Positions 23,013 to 35,597 of a stretch of 64,000 nt of DNA are shown here, piece after piece. Numbering within the stretch: position 1 is the stretch's first letter; each line of letters opens with the position of its first letter. A model generated the notes under the pieces. That model saw nothing but the letters and a program-made list of their open reading frames with translations, was not told the DNA's origin and ran no database searches. The DNA lies in the NCBI GenBank assembly GCA_964036045.1, contig OZ038387.1, positions 17,135,420 through 17,199,419 on the forward strand. Direction: 5' to 3'. Source of the DNA: Eutreptiella sp. 'Long Island Sound 2002'. Lineage: Eukaryota; Euglenozoa; Euglenophyceae; Eutreptiales; Eutreptiaceae. Made by a program: the position numbers and the translations under genes.

Positions 23013-25057
23013 ATGAAATTCTTGCACTGTGCAAACCTTTCATACTTAAACTCACTGCTGGATGAGGCGGATTCGGGCGACTGCGTGCTGAGCACCCGCC
23101 TGGAATGCTACACATGTATGTCACGGATGCATGGTTCTTCAGTTAATTTTCTTGTCTGTGGGCACAGTAGCGCAAGCTCCCGAAGCCTTAACGAAAGAAA
23201 CACACCTAATTGTTACATCTCAACCCAATTTCGCCTTCTCGTAGCTACTGAAGAGCTGGAAATGGTGCCAAGAGGAGAGTGTCAGTTGCGTGCAGTGGAT
23301 CACCGGTAGACCCCACCCTCCACGTGTGGTAGGTAGAGGAACGAGGACCGACAAAAGGTTATCACATCAAATCGAGACGCGCTTGACAGAAGAAGCAGTA
23401 TGAGCGTGCTTGAGATTGTGCGTCACCGCATTTTACTTGCCTATTACGCATTTGACTGTCAAGGACGCTCCAAATCGTCACGCGCGTCTCGTCAAGCCAA
23501 AGGTCAGACACTCTCCATGTCTTTGTACGCAGCAATTCCAGTGGGCCTGTAGCCCTGATCTTGGACCAGCAGAGCCCCTGGAACTTGTGACAAGCCTAAG
23601 TTTGGACAGCTCTCCTGGTCTGGACGCCTCTCACCTCACACACGGCCTTGGCAAGAGCAACCCGTTAAGAACGTACACGCACTTGGTGCTGTGTTTGAAC
23701 CACTGCTACAACCACGAGTTCGACTTCAGGTTGCGTGACATCGTCCCTCCTGGGCAAAGAAATAGCATGCGTGGTGGACGGTTGCCTGTGAGGTGGTGAT
23801 GTGTTAGGAGGCTGGTTGAGTGATCGTTGCCATCTCAGCGAACTTTTCCTGCGTCCCAACACTTAACCAATAATGCGTACCACCCCAGCGCCTGTCTGCA
23901 TGCAAATACTGGCCGCCCACCTCATCAATACAGTAACGGTGTCGACCATGCCAAGACAAACTGGTGCACAGTAAAACACTCGCCACCACACACTCTCTTA
24001 CCTTTTCTGTTCATTCATGCATTCATTCTTTGCCTGGGCAAGTCCGCGTATGTTCAGAAAGATGTAGGAAACAGAAGTGGGTGCAGCCGTGACAAGGGTG
24101 GTAAGATTGGAAGTGGGGCCTGGGTTCTGTGCTTTCGTGGAAGCTGACTGCGGTGCATCAGGGCTGGTCAGGGTGTCGTCTGAAGTGGGCAAAGTGGGGT
24201 GTTGTACACGTTTTCTTCGGAGCAGGACCTCATGTGATGAGAGTGTGAGAATTCTTTTGTGTAATTTGCGCATTGCAATGCACAGTTGTACTTCCTGCGT
24301 GTGCTGTGGTTCTCACAGTTGCATACCCTCGGAAGACTTCCAACAAGACGAAAGCTTGAGCTCGATAAAAAGCGATATCAATTCCATACTCGTGGTGTGT
24401 TTCTATTTCTGTAGTACCAACGCCTTCGTATGTTTTCGCCCTCACTCAAACACTACCCCTTCGCCCATTCCTTGGTATTTGCTTTTGTGGTGGTGCAGAG
24501 GGAGAGATGGTGCTACTCATTTCCTCCATCCTTCGGAAATTCCGCGTTCATTGTTGTTTTCCTGCGCACTGTTGTTCTGCAGAAATTCAGTTCTGAGACT
24601 AAGAGTTTCCCACAGCTCGAAGAGGAGTTCTGGAACGCCGTGAATGACACGATAAGCACCCCTGAGTGTGAGTTTTATATATACAAGCCTGAGGAGGGAG
24701 AGGACCCCATCCAGGAACTTGAGCAGGCTGCATTGTATGTGCCAACTCTTTGCATCCCCTACTGAACAACAGCCTTCACCATCACTCGTTCCAAAACCAC
24801 AAAATCCGACCATGTGCGGGGATTCCCAAAAATGCTGCGTTTGGAGAGCCGCTCGGAGGGCCTGACGCTGAGGAGCATACACATTCATGTCTAACTTCCA
24901 GCGGGTGTCGGGATAACGTGCTCTGCTTTCCCTTTGCAGATGGTCCAAGCACTTCTTTTTCTACAACAAAAAGTTAAAGAAGGTTCTGCTGCTCAGGTGC
25001 TGGGCTCAGAGGTATCTCCATTTGTGTATGAGGCAGCCAGGGTTGGAATTTGCTTGA
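23013..25057 (+). CDS. MAF1: MAF1 homologue, repressor of RNA polymerase III (six exons)
   Basis: MAF1 binds RNA polymerase III and blocks its recruitment when nutrients or stress signals demand, lowering tRNA and 5S rRNA synthesis; it shuttles between cytoplasm and nucleus under TOR/PKA-type phosphorylation. Exons are 23013-23115, 23333-23397, 23533-23729, 24319-24394, 24583-24734 and 24940-25057; all phases agree and give 236 residues plus TGA, close to the usual ~200-260. Family landmarks appear in order: MKFLHCANLSYLNSLLDEAD at the start, RTDKRLSHQIE (the KxAGxDKxL region), THLVLCLNHCYNHEFDFS, EDFQQDESLSSIKSDIN, QLEEEFWNAVNDTI, CEFYIYKPEEGEDP, and LWSKHFFFYNKKLKKVLLLR (the signature WSFNYFFYNKKLKR block). 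Donors are GTATGT, GTATGA, GTTGCG, GTGTGT and GTATGT; acceptors all end in AG. The least certain junction is the end of exon 4 (24394, or 3 bp earlier). The C-terminus is short and lacks the acidic tail of animal MAF1. Confidence 0.9.
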
Positions 25058-26090
25058 GAGGCAAATGTTCATTCTTCAACGCCCAAACAGGCCTCAAGTA
25101 TATGTCTTGAACTGCAAAAGTCCGCAAAAATCGGGAAAGTGCGAAAATAGGGCAGAGTTTTGAAAACACGGAATGTATGGAATAGAACGAACAAGCTGTC
25201 AAATCGGGCACTGGTCTGCAGGTGCCAGGCAGAAGCTGCACGCATTCGTCACAACGGGAGTGGGGGGCTGAAGCGGAAGATGAAACCACTCCACACTTCG
25301 CTGTGCGGGGACCTTTCGCATCTTGGTGCGCAAGACGCCGTTGGAACAGCATCAAGCATTCACATTGTACCTGGAGCTGTGATCGAAAATGTGATAGCAA
25401 AAGCCAATGGCGTACATACACATCCATCCATCCATACATGCATACATCTTCGTGTTTATGTGTTTCATCCGTGTTACTTTTCTTGGATCTAATGTCATGT
25501 CTGTGCTCTGTGCATAGGGTGAGGACTGTGTCTACGCCTGGATTTGATTTGCGCTTCACAGTTCACGAAAAAAGGGGCTGGTCTGATGCTTGATGTGGGA
25601 TATCCTGGGAAGGGACTGGTCCAAACCCAGAGATGTATGTACGATGTATGTATGTACGTTTGTTTGTAGGTACCTACCTACGTACGTATGTATGTCGGTA
25701 TGCATGCATGTATGTATGTTTCAGAGGCTGATCGGCAATTTTGTCGACACCAAGCATCGACTGGCGATCACATTTGGGAGTGTTGCAGAGCCAATGTTGT
25801 TTTGAAGAGGCCTGCAATGCAATCCAAAATGACACACCCCGTTGCACGCTGCAATCCCTGGCCGCCCATCGGGCATAGGTACAGCGCCCTCATTGTCACA
25901 TGACACCTAAACAATCAAAAATTGTTTGTCACATTCCGAGGCAGTGTGCCCCTTTGGACTGAATGGGAGCTGGTGTTGCAACGGGTTCCAGAGTGCGATT
26001 GCATGACGAATGGGTTCCAGCTGTGGTTGCACGGGCTGAATGGCATTGGCGTTCAGCATGCTGCAGTATGCTCTTATTGCACAGTAAAAG
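25058..26090. other. Intergenic; TATG microsatellite at about 25632-25730
   Basis: Degenerate ATGTATGT/ACGTACGT repeats fill about 25632-25730. An open + stretch follows at 25963 but shows no domain. Confidence 0.45.
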
Positions 26091-26250
26091 TATGAGCCGC
26101 GGAGATTATGATGGGGAGTCTGACAGTGAAGAAGTGCCCAACATGACAGATATTGATTTCCAATTCACGTATGGATTTGTCTTGCCATCACAAAAGGCCA
26201 GCTGTTGCGTATTGGCATTTCGCAGGCATGCAACCACAACCGATATTTAG
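26091..26250 (+). CDS. Candidate first exon, acidic N-terminus, unidentified
   Basis: An ATG at 26091 opens MSRGDYDGESDSEEVPNMTD followed by IDFQF, then a GTATGG that could serve as donor near 26172. Acidic starts of this kind are common in nuclear proteins, but no family is recognised. It is not joined to anything with confidence; the exon-like segment at 27668-27816 on the same strand could belong to the same gene. Confidence 0.2.
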
Positions 26251-27667
26251 AATAGTTACATCGCCTCAAAAAGGTGGTATGCAGTGTTTCAATCAGGTGT
26301 GGGTGGCAGATTAAAAATGGCATACCCTCGGTCCGCTGCCCATCGTTTCCCCCGACATTTTCTCTTAGCTCACGTTAATTAGGTCTCAACCCCCCACCCT
26401 CTTCCCCCCCCTTTTCCTGGACAATGGCAGAACAGCCCAATGATTTGTCCCTCTCTTTCATTTCCCTTTCCTGATGATGAGCTTAAGGGACGCATTTGAG
26501 CTCAGCAGCCAAGGTACTCACAATCATTGTTGGGGCTGACAACGTTTGGACTTGACACAGAGTAGTGAGACAGGGTTAGTTCGGACCTACCATCGGAGGG
26601 CAGAAAGTGTAGGGAGGTAAGGATAGGCCGGTAGATCAAGGGCACCAGGTGGTTACAGGCCAGTGGGCACTGCTACCTAGGGAGGGAAACGGTTCAAGGA
26701 AAGGACAAGGGTAAGTGGCCAGAGGCCAATAGACGCCACCAGCTTTAGACAGCAATTCACGCAGGCATGATGCCAACCCCCCACCCCACCCTTTTTTCCC
26801 GCTCACCACAAATAGGTCTTACCCCCTTCTTCCAAGGGGGTAAAAGATTTTCTGAATGCCCTCCAGATCTTTTCAGACGTCCTCAGACTCCCTGCAACAG
26901 CACGACGTCCGAAATTCGAGATCTGTGGAACCCCTGGGCGAGTCGCGAGATAACACACATGATTGGGGCCCTGTTCCGATCCAACAAACGCAATTTTATA
27001 GGCGAGGGGTTACAGATCAACAGGAAACCCGACTTTTTCGCTCAGCAGCATTTTGGTCGGTCCTCTCCTTGCAAAGCTGCATTGTCTGCAGCTCTAAGCA
27101 TGGCATCCTCTGAACTGGCCACTTGGATGCTGCCGTGAATTACTTCTTTATACACAAGCTTACACCTTTGTACACAAGTGCCTTTCTTTTGCACATTCAC
27201 GTACATGTGTTCATGTGTTTGTGTGTTGCAGATCTCGACCGGAATTGGAGGGCAGCGATAATGACGAATTGATGCTGTGAGGCAGCAATCAAATGTGATT
27301 GTTTGAACGGAAATATGTTCGTGCATTTTTCGGGAAAAAGGCCAAGTATTATGTGTCTACGGGTTGCAATGAATCTCCGAATGTGCGTTTCTGGTGTGGT
27401 GCGTGCGTCTGTGTTGTCAACGTTTGTTCATTTTGGTCTATGCGTAATGCACATGCATTGTGTGGATGTTTGCGTAAGTATTTGTGCGAGTTTGCATGCC
27501 TGCGCATGTATACGTAAGTAAATCTATGTCGGCAGCACGTCCCACACCCTTGGAGGGGTGAGCTCTGGGGATTTGCACTCTTGCAAACCCCGTTCACCAG
27601 ATGGATATTCATAGGCTGCCCCATTTATATACCCCACCCGGCCAATTCAAGGCACATTGAATTTCAG

Positions 27668-27816
27668 GTCACAAGGGTGGGGTCTGGTTGCACCCTTCCA
27701 GCTGCCCTCTCGGCCCTTAGAACAGTACGGTTTCTGTTGAAGGAGTTTCTCAGGGACAAGTATTTGCAGACCAATGCAGCACAGCACCTGTCAGAATATG
27801 TGATCAGCCCTCTGCT
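27668..27816 (+). CDS. Candidate internal exon, unidentified helical protein
   Basis: An acceptor TTTCAG (27662-27667) and donor GTATGC (27817) bracket an open stretch of 149 bp reading VTRVGSGCTLPAALSALRTV, then RFLLKEFLRDKYLQTNAAQ and HLSEYVISPL. The composition is strongly coding-like and helical, and the donor matches that of the metacaspase intron. No family recognised. Neighbouring exons were not found with certainty; a possible last exon begins after CAG at about 27232 and ends in an acidic stretch, but it lies upstream. Confidence 0.35.
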
Positions 27817-30650
27817 GTATGCAAGGCCTGAGAGGGGAGGAATACGGTGCTCTGTTGCCATTGTCTCCACCACCTCAAACTCATTATGCGTAGTTTGCTT
27901 CGCATGCAATTGACTGCTGCTGCACGCTACGTGAACGTGGGCAGCTTATTGCGCCATGTCAGGGTTTAAGCTGTTTCCCTTGTGCCCACCATTTTGTGGC
28001 CATGAAATCCTTTTCATTTTGGGGTTTCAAAAGCGGCTTGCGGATCACGACATTCATTTTTCGGATCCCAAATCGTTTTGTGATGTCGTTCCATGGCACA
28101 CATTTTCTTGCCTTGTTGCCGAGTGTTTTCCTGCGAGCATGGCTGCAGCGCACCGAAGGTCTCCTATGAAAGCATTTTCTCTCGCATCACCTCGCTTTCT
28201 GCAGGAGCTCCCAAAATTTTTTAGTGCCCCCCCCCCCCCCGCCCACCCCAGACTCGTCTCATTGAAGAAGCCCTTCTCAAAAAGCGAGTTTTGTATAATA
28301 CCGTTCAGAAATCTATCTCCCAAGACAGCGTCGGCCGATTCCCACAGACATCGATTTGAGCAGTTTTTCACCCAACAAATTTTGTCGTCGAAGCTGATGT
28401 GAGAAAAACGCTTCCTTATGCATTTCCCCTTGCCTCCACGACCTCTGGAGTTGCACAATGTTGCTTTTTTTCCAGGATTAGGATTATCCAGCAAAGACCA
28501 CCCAAGGGTTTGCTGGCCGCCTTCTGAGCTCCTTTTTAATGGAGCCTTCCAAAGGACCCTGCCTGGGCATGAACCCAAAGCCTTTAATGGCTTTCAAAGC
28601 CTCCCAAAACTTCCATGTCCACGGGCAATTTTGGATTCGGATTTGAGCCCACTCTCCCGCCACAAACTAAGGCACGTCTGCCTGGTCGGATTCCGATGCC
28701 AAGCTTGCCACCTCTTAAACTTTCGTATACACTTGGGCTGCGTGGATTTGGGGCTTGTAGATAAATTCAGCACCTGCAAACATTCTCAGTCCCATTCAAA
28801 AGTTTGCCTTTTCTCATTATTCCACCCCACTGCCAGGCTCAATCCCAATTCCACCGCCCATTCGCCCTTGATCCCAACGTTTACCTCCATTTTTTACACC
28901 CAGCTCCTCCGCTGTCCTCCAGTCAGCTCCAGTGCATTATCATATGTAGTTCCCAAACCCTCCAGGGGTTCTGTTTACATCTCATGCCCCTCGTGGGGCC
29001 AGTGCATCCATCGGCCTCACCGGGTTTTGGGGGTCCCACAAGTGGGACACAGCCCCATATAAAACCTTGAATTGTGTGAAATGCACGTTCCTGTCCTTGT
29101 TCGTCTGTGCTTTCAGCATGCATCATATTTGGGAGTTGTGATGGGTGGGCTTGTGTCACACCTCTCGGGTTGAAACACGTCAAAGGTTGGAGCGGGAATC
29201 AAATCAGAAAGGGAGATCTCAAGCTGTTCAGATTTTGGTCGGGAATGCAGCATACAATTGAAGGTTTTGCCGCATTTTGCATTTGTCATCGTGTATTTTG
29301 CCGACTGCTGATTGCCTCGGGCCACAGTTGCCATCTTTGACCAACTGACAAGCTTTTTCACCCTGCTCTGTCACCCAACCCCCCCACCCCTCTTGTTACT
29401 CCTGACACGTGTGAAAAACTCTCCTTACGGACGTTCATAGGACAATTTTATCCAGCCTTTGGCCGATAGTTTCCTTTTGGATTTCCTAGTTGGGTTTTAC
29501 GGTCTCGGGGCAGAGGGGATGAGGCAGAGTGGATGGGAGAACCCTTTCTGCTGCACTGCACCTTTTTTTTGTCTGGGGGGTTACTGTAGCATTGAATGTT
29601 TGGAAGTTGGGCACATGCTTATGGGCTGGGTGGGCATTTACCTGAGTGCCAATTGCGTCTCATTTCCTCTCCAAATTAAGTTGAACGGAATGTGTTCGAT
29701 GAAAGAGGAGACCAATTGCACTGTATGCGCAAGAGCCCGTTCCTTATCTGCGTCTGCGTCGTTTGGTGCAGGGCATTGGGGGCACTGCAGTTTTTGTGCT
29801 AGCACCCCTTCATATGGAGATTCTTCTCAGGGTTTTTGTTCAATGTTTTCTCTTTTATCGGGCGAAAAGAGGGATCAAAGTATTCCCTCTCTCCCTTTTC
29901 TTTGCGTCTCTTTTCGGGACCAGCTCATACATGTGACACCCCAGCGATGTATTTTGTGATAACACACGGCTTTGGTACCTGAGCCAAACACCCATGCCTA
30001 CGGCCCAATGGCCCACTTAAGGTCATAAGGTCAACTCTGTATGAGACATACGTCACCTGCTCTCAATTCGAAGCCTGCATGTAAGGCATACAAAAGGACC
30101 AGGTGAAAGGCGCATATTGATGTGTCAAAGGCAAGCCCTAATTTGAAGGACCAGGCAGAAGGGCCACACCTCAGATTTTCTACAAGGGCTGAAAGCCGCA
30201 GGACATGTTGTACGTGCTGATGAAAAGCCCAGATTGACTGCACATATTCTCCATGTAATATGTTGCACGGGTGTGTGGAATCATCCATTTGTATGATTGG
30301 GGATTTCGGAACGAAAGGATTAATGCCCCATTCGAGGGGGAGCGTCAGCGCGCTGGTTTCGGGTTGGGGATATGGATCAGCCCCTTTCCAGTTGGGGATA
30401 TGGTCTGGCCCCTTTCCGGTTGAGGATGCCCACCCGCAGAAACCGGTGCTTTCAAAGGGTGTTTAGAGGTGGCTTGGCGTCAAAGCGTTGCCCATGTTTG
30501 CGAATATCTTAACTATGTTATGTTGTACAAGAAATTCGCTGGGCTGACAGGTTGAATCCTTTCAACCATTGTCCCCATTTTCCTTTCGTTATGACACATT
30601 TCACGGACTCCATGCCCACCAGTCCCATTCGTGGCATATGAAGTACTGAC
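27817..30650. other. No supported gene
   Basis: Frames up to 214 codons occur on the + strand (28418-29062) and 174 on the - strand (28578-28054), overlapping and without domains. A poly(C) run lies at 28226-28240. Short TTGGGGATATGG duplications occur near 30365-30405. Confidence 0.4.
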
Positions 30651-31110
30651 CTGTGGAATTCTAAGTATGTGTCGCCTGTTTGCAAGGTAGCTGTTGCCGT
30701 TGATATGTCGGGATACTGGGCGCGCAGGTCCAGGGACGTGAGGAGATGATCCCGGGGCAGAAAAATTTTAGATCCAGGGACTTCAGTGTGTGTGGGGTAC
30801 ATAAAACTCAATAGGGAACTTCCTATGTTTGTCGTTGCACTTGCGCCCCAGCCGAGGGGACGACAGCGGGCGCATCACCATCACCGTCCGAAGCGCGGTT
30901 TAGACCGGTTTAGTCCGGTTCACTCCAGCTGACACCCTGGACACGTCATTGTAGACACCAAGAAAGAGGATGGGCTTCTGCAAAAGCTCCTTGGCCTCAT
31001 GACCGGCTGGCCACCCAGGTGAAAACTCTGGCGCGGCTGAAGCAGTGGCCGGAGGCAGTGACTTGTTGTCGAACAAGACCCGCCTCACTCCCATTAAAAC
31101 TGTCGTGCTT
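30651..31110 (-). CDS. Two candidate exons of an unidentified - strand gene
   Basis: About 31100-30936 reads MGVRRVLFDNKSLPPATASA and LLQKPILFLGVYNDVSR before a GTGTCA donor-like site. About 30800-30651 reads VPGSKIFLPRDHLLTSLDLR and AQYPDISTATATLQTGDTY before CAG|GTCAGT, a good donor. Both look like real protein sequence, and codon usage resembles the DNAAF6 exons. No family is recognised and the acceptors are ambiguous. Confidence 0.3.
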
Positions 31111-32635
31111 TCATAATGAAGTGCGGTGATCACCCACAGAGCAACTTGGTGTTGTTGCAGTGGTCTCCTTGTGGCATAGTGGCTCTTCGGGCTCTTGCCT
31201 CGTGCCTGAGGTGTGTCCGGCGCCAGGGTCGGGGTTGCAGGTGTGCGGCGCTGCCTTCATGCTGTGATGGTAAGCGAAATGGGGAGTGTCCATCACATAG
31301 AACGTTTGCATCAGTCCCCATCGAGCCCTCCTTGCTCATCACTATTTTTTTTTGGCTAGTCTCATTGAGGGGGTGCGCCCCCCAGAGTTGGGATGCCAGT
31401 GATGCTCGGCGGAGAGGCAGGGTTGGGCCCTGAGTTGGAGCTCAGATTAGAGCTTGGGTTGGGTTCTGAGTGCTGCTTTGAGGAATGAGGCATTCAGGTT
31501 TTTGATTGTGGTGAAGCGTAGAGTCATTCTGTGCCACAGCCAGGCCTTTGCTTGTTGCCATCTTTATTGGTTGTGGTCCATTTGTCGTTTCATGGCTGCG
31601 ATTCTGGGGAGTTTCATATCATGGTATAGTCATGCGAATATTGTAGATAGAGGTTCAAGTGGTAGATAAGCGTTTTTCGGCAACCAGAGGCGCCAATTTG
31701 AAGTCGCATGATCACAAGGTCTTTGTGCAACCCAGGTTCTATGCCTGTTATACGTGTCGTGTCTCCATTGTGTTTTTGCTGCTTCTGTGTTTTTATCGTT
31801 GTCAATTGGTGTTATCGTTGTTGTTGTTTGACCAGCAGTCAGTGAGTAGAGGTCACAAAACCAGCATCTGACCCCTCAGCGTCACACAATGCACCAACAA
31901 AAATCTTCAACATTACTCCTCCCTGCATGCGTGCGTTATAACACAAGCAAAACACGTGCACTCTGCATCCCCAACAGTTTGCTGTGTATTGTGGTGGAAC
32001 AAAAATCATTGGTGCCAAGGTTGTGGTTGTGGGTTTTTGCATGAGTGTACAAGTGTATTCTTTCTTGCATGCCCACCATCCCAGAGTGCTATCCTGGCAG
32101 GCATTTCCTCTTTTGTACGTCAGTTTTTGTTTAGTATTGCCGTTGTAGATTTTGTTTTTGGGAGCTTCAAGCGAGCTGACGACAATGATTCTAATTGATA
32201 TATCTCACCAAATTGCCCAAGGCTTGTGCTTGTGAGGTGTTGAGGACACAGTCAGGTATGCAGTGATTTCAAAGCCCAAGTCGTGCTGCAGTATGGATAA
32301 TTTGCATTTTCTGAGACTTTCAATTAGATATGTTTTTTCAATGATGTTGGAAATTATTGTCCTTTTTTCCGCGCACCTCAATTTCATATGCATCACTATT
32401 CTGTGGAATCAACAGGAGGGGGTACTGTGCGCAGTGTGTGTATTGGGGTTATTCCACAGGCCTACCAACCTATTTTCCAGGGCAGTGCATTGCACGTACT
32501 GCACCATGTCCCCTTGCACCATGTCTTTTCATGGCTTCCTGTGGGCATCACTATCAGCTGCATCCAATTGAAAGAAAATGGTGAAAGGGTCCCTGCCCAT
32601 GTCATCTCCCCGTCCAAATGTGGGCAGTGCATGAG
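31111..32635. other. No supported gene
   Basis: Only short frames on both strands; T-rich tracts but no recognisable motif, RNA gene or repeat. Confidence 0.45.
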
Positions 32636-33300
32636 CATTGGGAATGCCATGCACGCAGTGCAAAGTTTTGGATGTTGGCAAATACTCGAACCCTAGTTTT
32701 GGCCCCTTTTCACAAGTTTTTGGTTCCGTACCAAGGTTTTTTTGGCTTCCCAAGCATTTGGGATGTGGCATCTTTGAATTGTCAACCATTTCCCCCTAGA
32801 AGAGGCCCATCGACAAATTGTACACAGTCGACACGACCCGGATCTCGACGTCGTCATTGTCGACACTGCAGCGAGCCTCGTATCCGTAGAGGCGGTTCGA
32901 TTCGCCCTACAGAGTACTCTTCCGGACAAATAGTACGTGCACCAAAACCTTGGTCGTCTTCAAGGTGATTCTCGAACCGAGATGCTCAAGATCATCGATC
33001 GGTATGGCCACGTCCACAGCTGCAAAGAAGTCCACGTGGTCATCGTCGCTCGAAGGCTCTCGATCGCCGATACTCGATGGTGGTGAGTCGACACCAGGAC
33101 CGGACGGTTCTTCTTCGACGATGCTGTTGGTTATAACTACAACCAGAAGTATCAATGGACACCTGGCCAACCCTATGGTATTGACACTTTTCAGTCTTCC
33201 CCCTAGTAAACAGGTGACAGGTATTCTTGGGTGAGTATCCTAGCCTCTGCGTGCACAATATGCACGCAGTGCACACGCAGTGCAAACACTTAGCCATTGA
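32636..33300 (-). mobile_element. Conserved-arm / variable-core element, copy 2 (inverted)
   Basis: Starts at CATTGGGAATGCC (32636) and ends at TTAGCCATTGA (33300); read on the - strand it parallels copy 1 at 57-808. Shared arm landmarks are GCATTTGGGATGTGGCA, AAGTTTTTGGTTCC and the stretch CAGGTGACAGGTATTCTTGG followed by GTGAGTATCC and GCACTGCGTG repeats. The core (about 32815-33190) is an unrelated ~380-bp sequence with GATC/TCGA-rich composition. The conserved arms around different cores argue for cargo exchange or capture. Confidence 0.6.
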
Positions 33301-34661
33301 GTAAGAGTTTGAACGTCACTGTGTGTCTCACCCCACAGCGCTTGTTGCAGCAAGAATTAGCCTCAACCATGAAGAAGCTACCAGCAATTAGCAGTGACCA
33401 TCTGAAAGCACCAAGAATTAACAGTAACCAAGTATCAAATATCAAAAAGGTTTTGAAGAATGAGCAGCAAGCATTTTTGCAAGCACCCACAAACCTGTAC
33501 AAGGTGATAACAAGCAGCCTGAAAGCCTCCAGGCTGCACCATTTTCACTTTTTTTCCAAGGATTGACCATTTCTCCATCATTGGACCCAACACGTTACAG
33601 AGTGTGATATTCTTTCTCAAGCAACAGATATCAGAGACCATATCAGCACTACCATCAGCAGCATGATCATCCTCAGAGTTAGCAATGTGTCTTTGTGACA
33701 GATTGTCATTAGCACGGACACAAATGCAAAATGAGCATCCTAAGATTCAAGGCACAACAAACCAAAACAAGTAAAAACATGCCCGTCCTAGCCATTCTCC
33801 AAGTAGCAATTCTGCCCCAAGGAATTATTCGTGTCGGCATCTAAATATATTTTTGGGAAATTCATGTCTCATTGCACAATACACGTTGGAACCAAGTTGA
33901 CTCCCCACGCTTATGAATCAGCAAATTTTTGCATGATGGCGTTTCTTTTTGAGCACATAGCAGCAATGTTTGTTCTTAGTTTTCAAAACTACAGGAGGTT
34001 TTTTCAATTGTTTGTTGTAAAACAACCTGTTGTGACAATTTTTAAGGCATGACAACATAACCACAACTCAAACTTCTTTTCCAAAGGAGGTGGGAGGTTT
34101 TAACCAAGAGTCTTTTGGATGATTGTAAAAGATAGCGCTATTTCTTTTCAGCACAGGTAATTTCTTCAAACGTTGTACCTCCGAAACATGTACCATGTCC
34201 TCATCATTCGCTTTCAAAACAACCGATTTCTATTAGTTTTTCACAAAATAGACCACACATATCGAAGTCAAAGGGTGGATGCTACCCAAACAATCTGGTT
34301 TTGCAAGTGTACAAGCATGTGTTGAAGCAACCTTTCCTTTTTCTCTTAAAAGGCAGTAGCATCGTCAAAGCAGCCTAACCACTTTCTACAGCATTCGTGG
34401 TGAGCTGAAGTCCACGAGAAGGTTAGCTCATCACACAACTCGCTTGTGATATTTTCTGGGCTGCTTTGGGGCTTGGTGTTCACGCCACATACATTCTAAC
34501 GACGCGCATTGTGCGGGATTGTACCCCCCATCGCTACCTCTCTGCACCGCCAAAACACTCTAGATCCCACAATAAATACAGTATTCTGAAACGGCTCAAA
34601 AGCGTAGAAGCTGCAGCAAATCACTTTCCGACACATTGGTGAAGTCCCTGAAGGTGGCATG
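33301..34661. other. No supported gene
   Basis: Only short frames on both strands; no recognisable motif, RNA gene or repeat. Confidence 0.45.
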
Positions 34662-34905
34662 TAGACAAAATATGTCTAGCGGAACAGTAAGACTATTAAG
34701 TCCGGAACATCCCATACTGTTCCAGAAGACGCGACACTTGTTCCAGAAGACGTGATACATCTACCGGAACAGTAAGACAATTTGCTAGACGTTGTGGAAC
34801 ACTCCATACTGTTCCAAAAGACGTAATACGTCTGTCGGAACAATATGCAAAATGTCAGACACAACATATAGTTCCACTAGACGCACTATTTAACCCCTCC
34901 CCTTC

Positions 34906-34943
34906 ATTATCATGCACGTGATAGTATTTCGGTGTGTGATAAT
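34906..34943 (+). repeat. 38-bp direct repeat, left copy
   Basis: Runs from ATTATCATGCACGTGATA to CGGTGTGTGATAAT and is itself bounded by inverted ATTATCA/TGATAAT. The matching copy at 35558-35597 has the same orientation, and the two bracket the transposase fragment. Confidence 0.7.
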
Positions 34944-34948
34944 AGGGG

Positions 34949-35449
34949 GTGTGTGATATTATTTTGACCGCAAATGCAGAGTGTATAGTAATTCTGGATT
35001 CTGCCTCTGCCCATATATCAGTTGCTGTCCTGGTTGCTTTGCGTGTGGCTGGGTTGCGGTATGCAGTGATCCCCGGTGGCCTTACCATGTTTGTGCAGTC
35101 AATTGACACTGCTTTGGCAGCCTTGTACAGAACTGCCCATCACCGGTTGTATGCTGCCCACATGGAAGGCAATCTCAAAGTCACGGCTGCTCAAGCACGC
35201 AATTTGTTTGTAGAATTTTGCTACACAGGCCACCAGAATGCTGTGAATCTCCTAGATGTGCCAACACTGTTTCAGGATTTAGGATACCTCGATCCAACAA
35301 AGCTCAAGTTGCGTGTCCCATTCCAGTTCGCTGTTCCCCAGCGTGCTGAACTCACAAGAAGAGATGCATCCGCTCCTAAACCCAAGCCCAAGCCCAACCC
35401 TAAACCAGTTTCAAGGCAGTCGTCAATGTCCGCATTTCTCTTTAAATAA
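34949..35449 (+). pseudogene. DDE superfamily transposase, C-terminal fragment
   Basis: The frame holds two of the three catalytic acidic residues of a pogo/Tigger-type DDE domain: D in VILDSASAH (residue 17 of this frame) and D in FVQSIDTALAALYR (residue 53), separated by 35 residues. The linking RYAVIPGGLTMFVQSID matches the V.PxxxTxxxQPLD block of the family. The first Asp and the DNA-binding half are missing: the frame opens at a GTG right after the inner direct repeat, with no ATG. A basic, Pro-rich KPKPKPNPKP tail precedes the TAA. It probably once supplied transposition for the enclosing inverted-repeat element or for an element nested in it. Confidence 0.65.
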
Positions 35450-35557
35450 CTGGGCCAACTCGCAATGGTGTTGCAAGAAATCCTGGTTTCCGTCTTTTGT
35501 GTTGCTACCTCTAACGTCAAGAATTGCATGTGTGACATTATTTTGGAGGTATAAAAC

Positions 35558-35597
35558 ATTATCATGCATGCGTGATATTATTTCGGTGTGTGATAAT
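35558..35597 (+). repeat. 40-bp direct repeat, right copy
   Basis: Same orientation as 34906-34943, with a GCATGCGTGATATTA variant in the middle. A G run (35605-35615) follows. Confidence 0.7.

Noticed and set aside
27042-27326. Possible - strand gene opposite 27.1 kb
   Set aside because: The + strand frame at 26767-27138 and the - frame are equally open; neither has a domain, and splice sites are not decisive.
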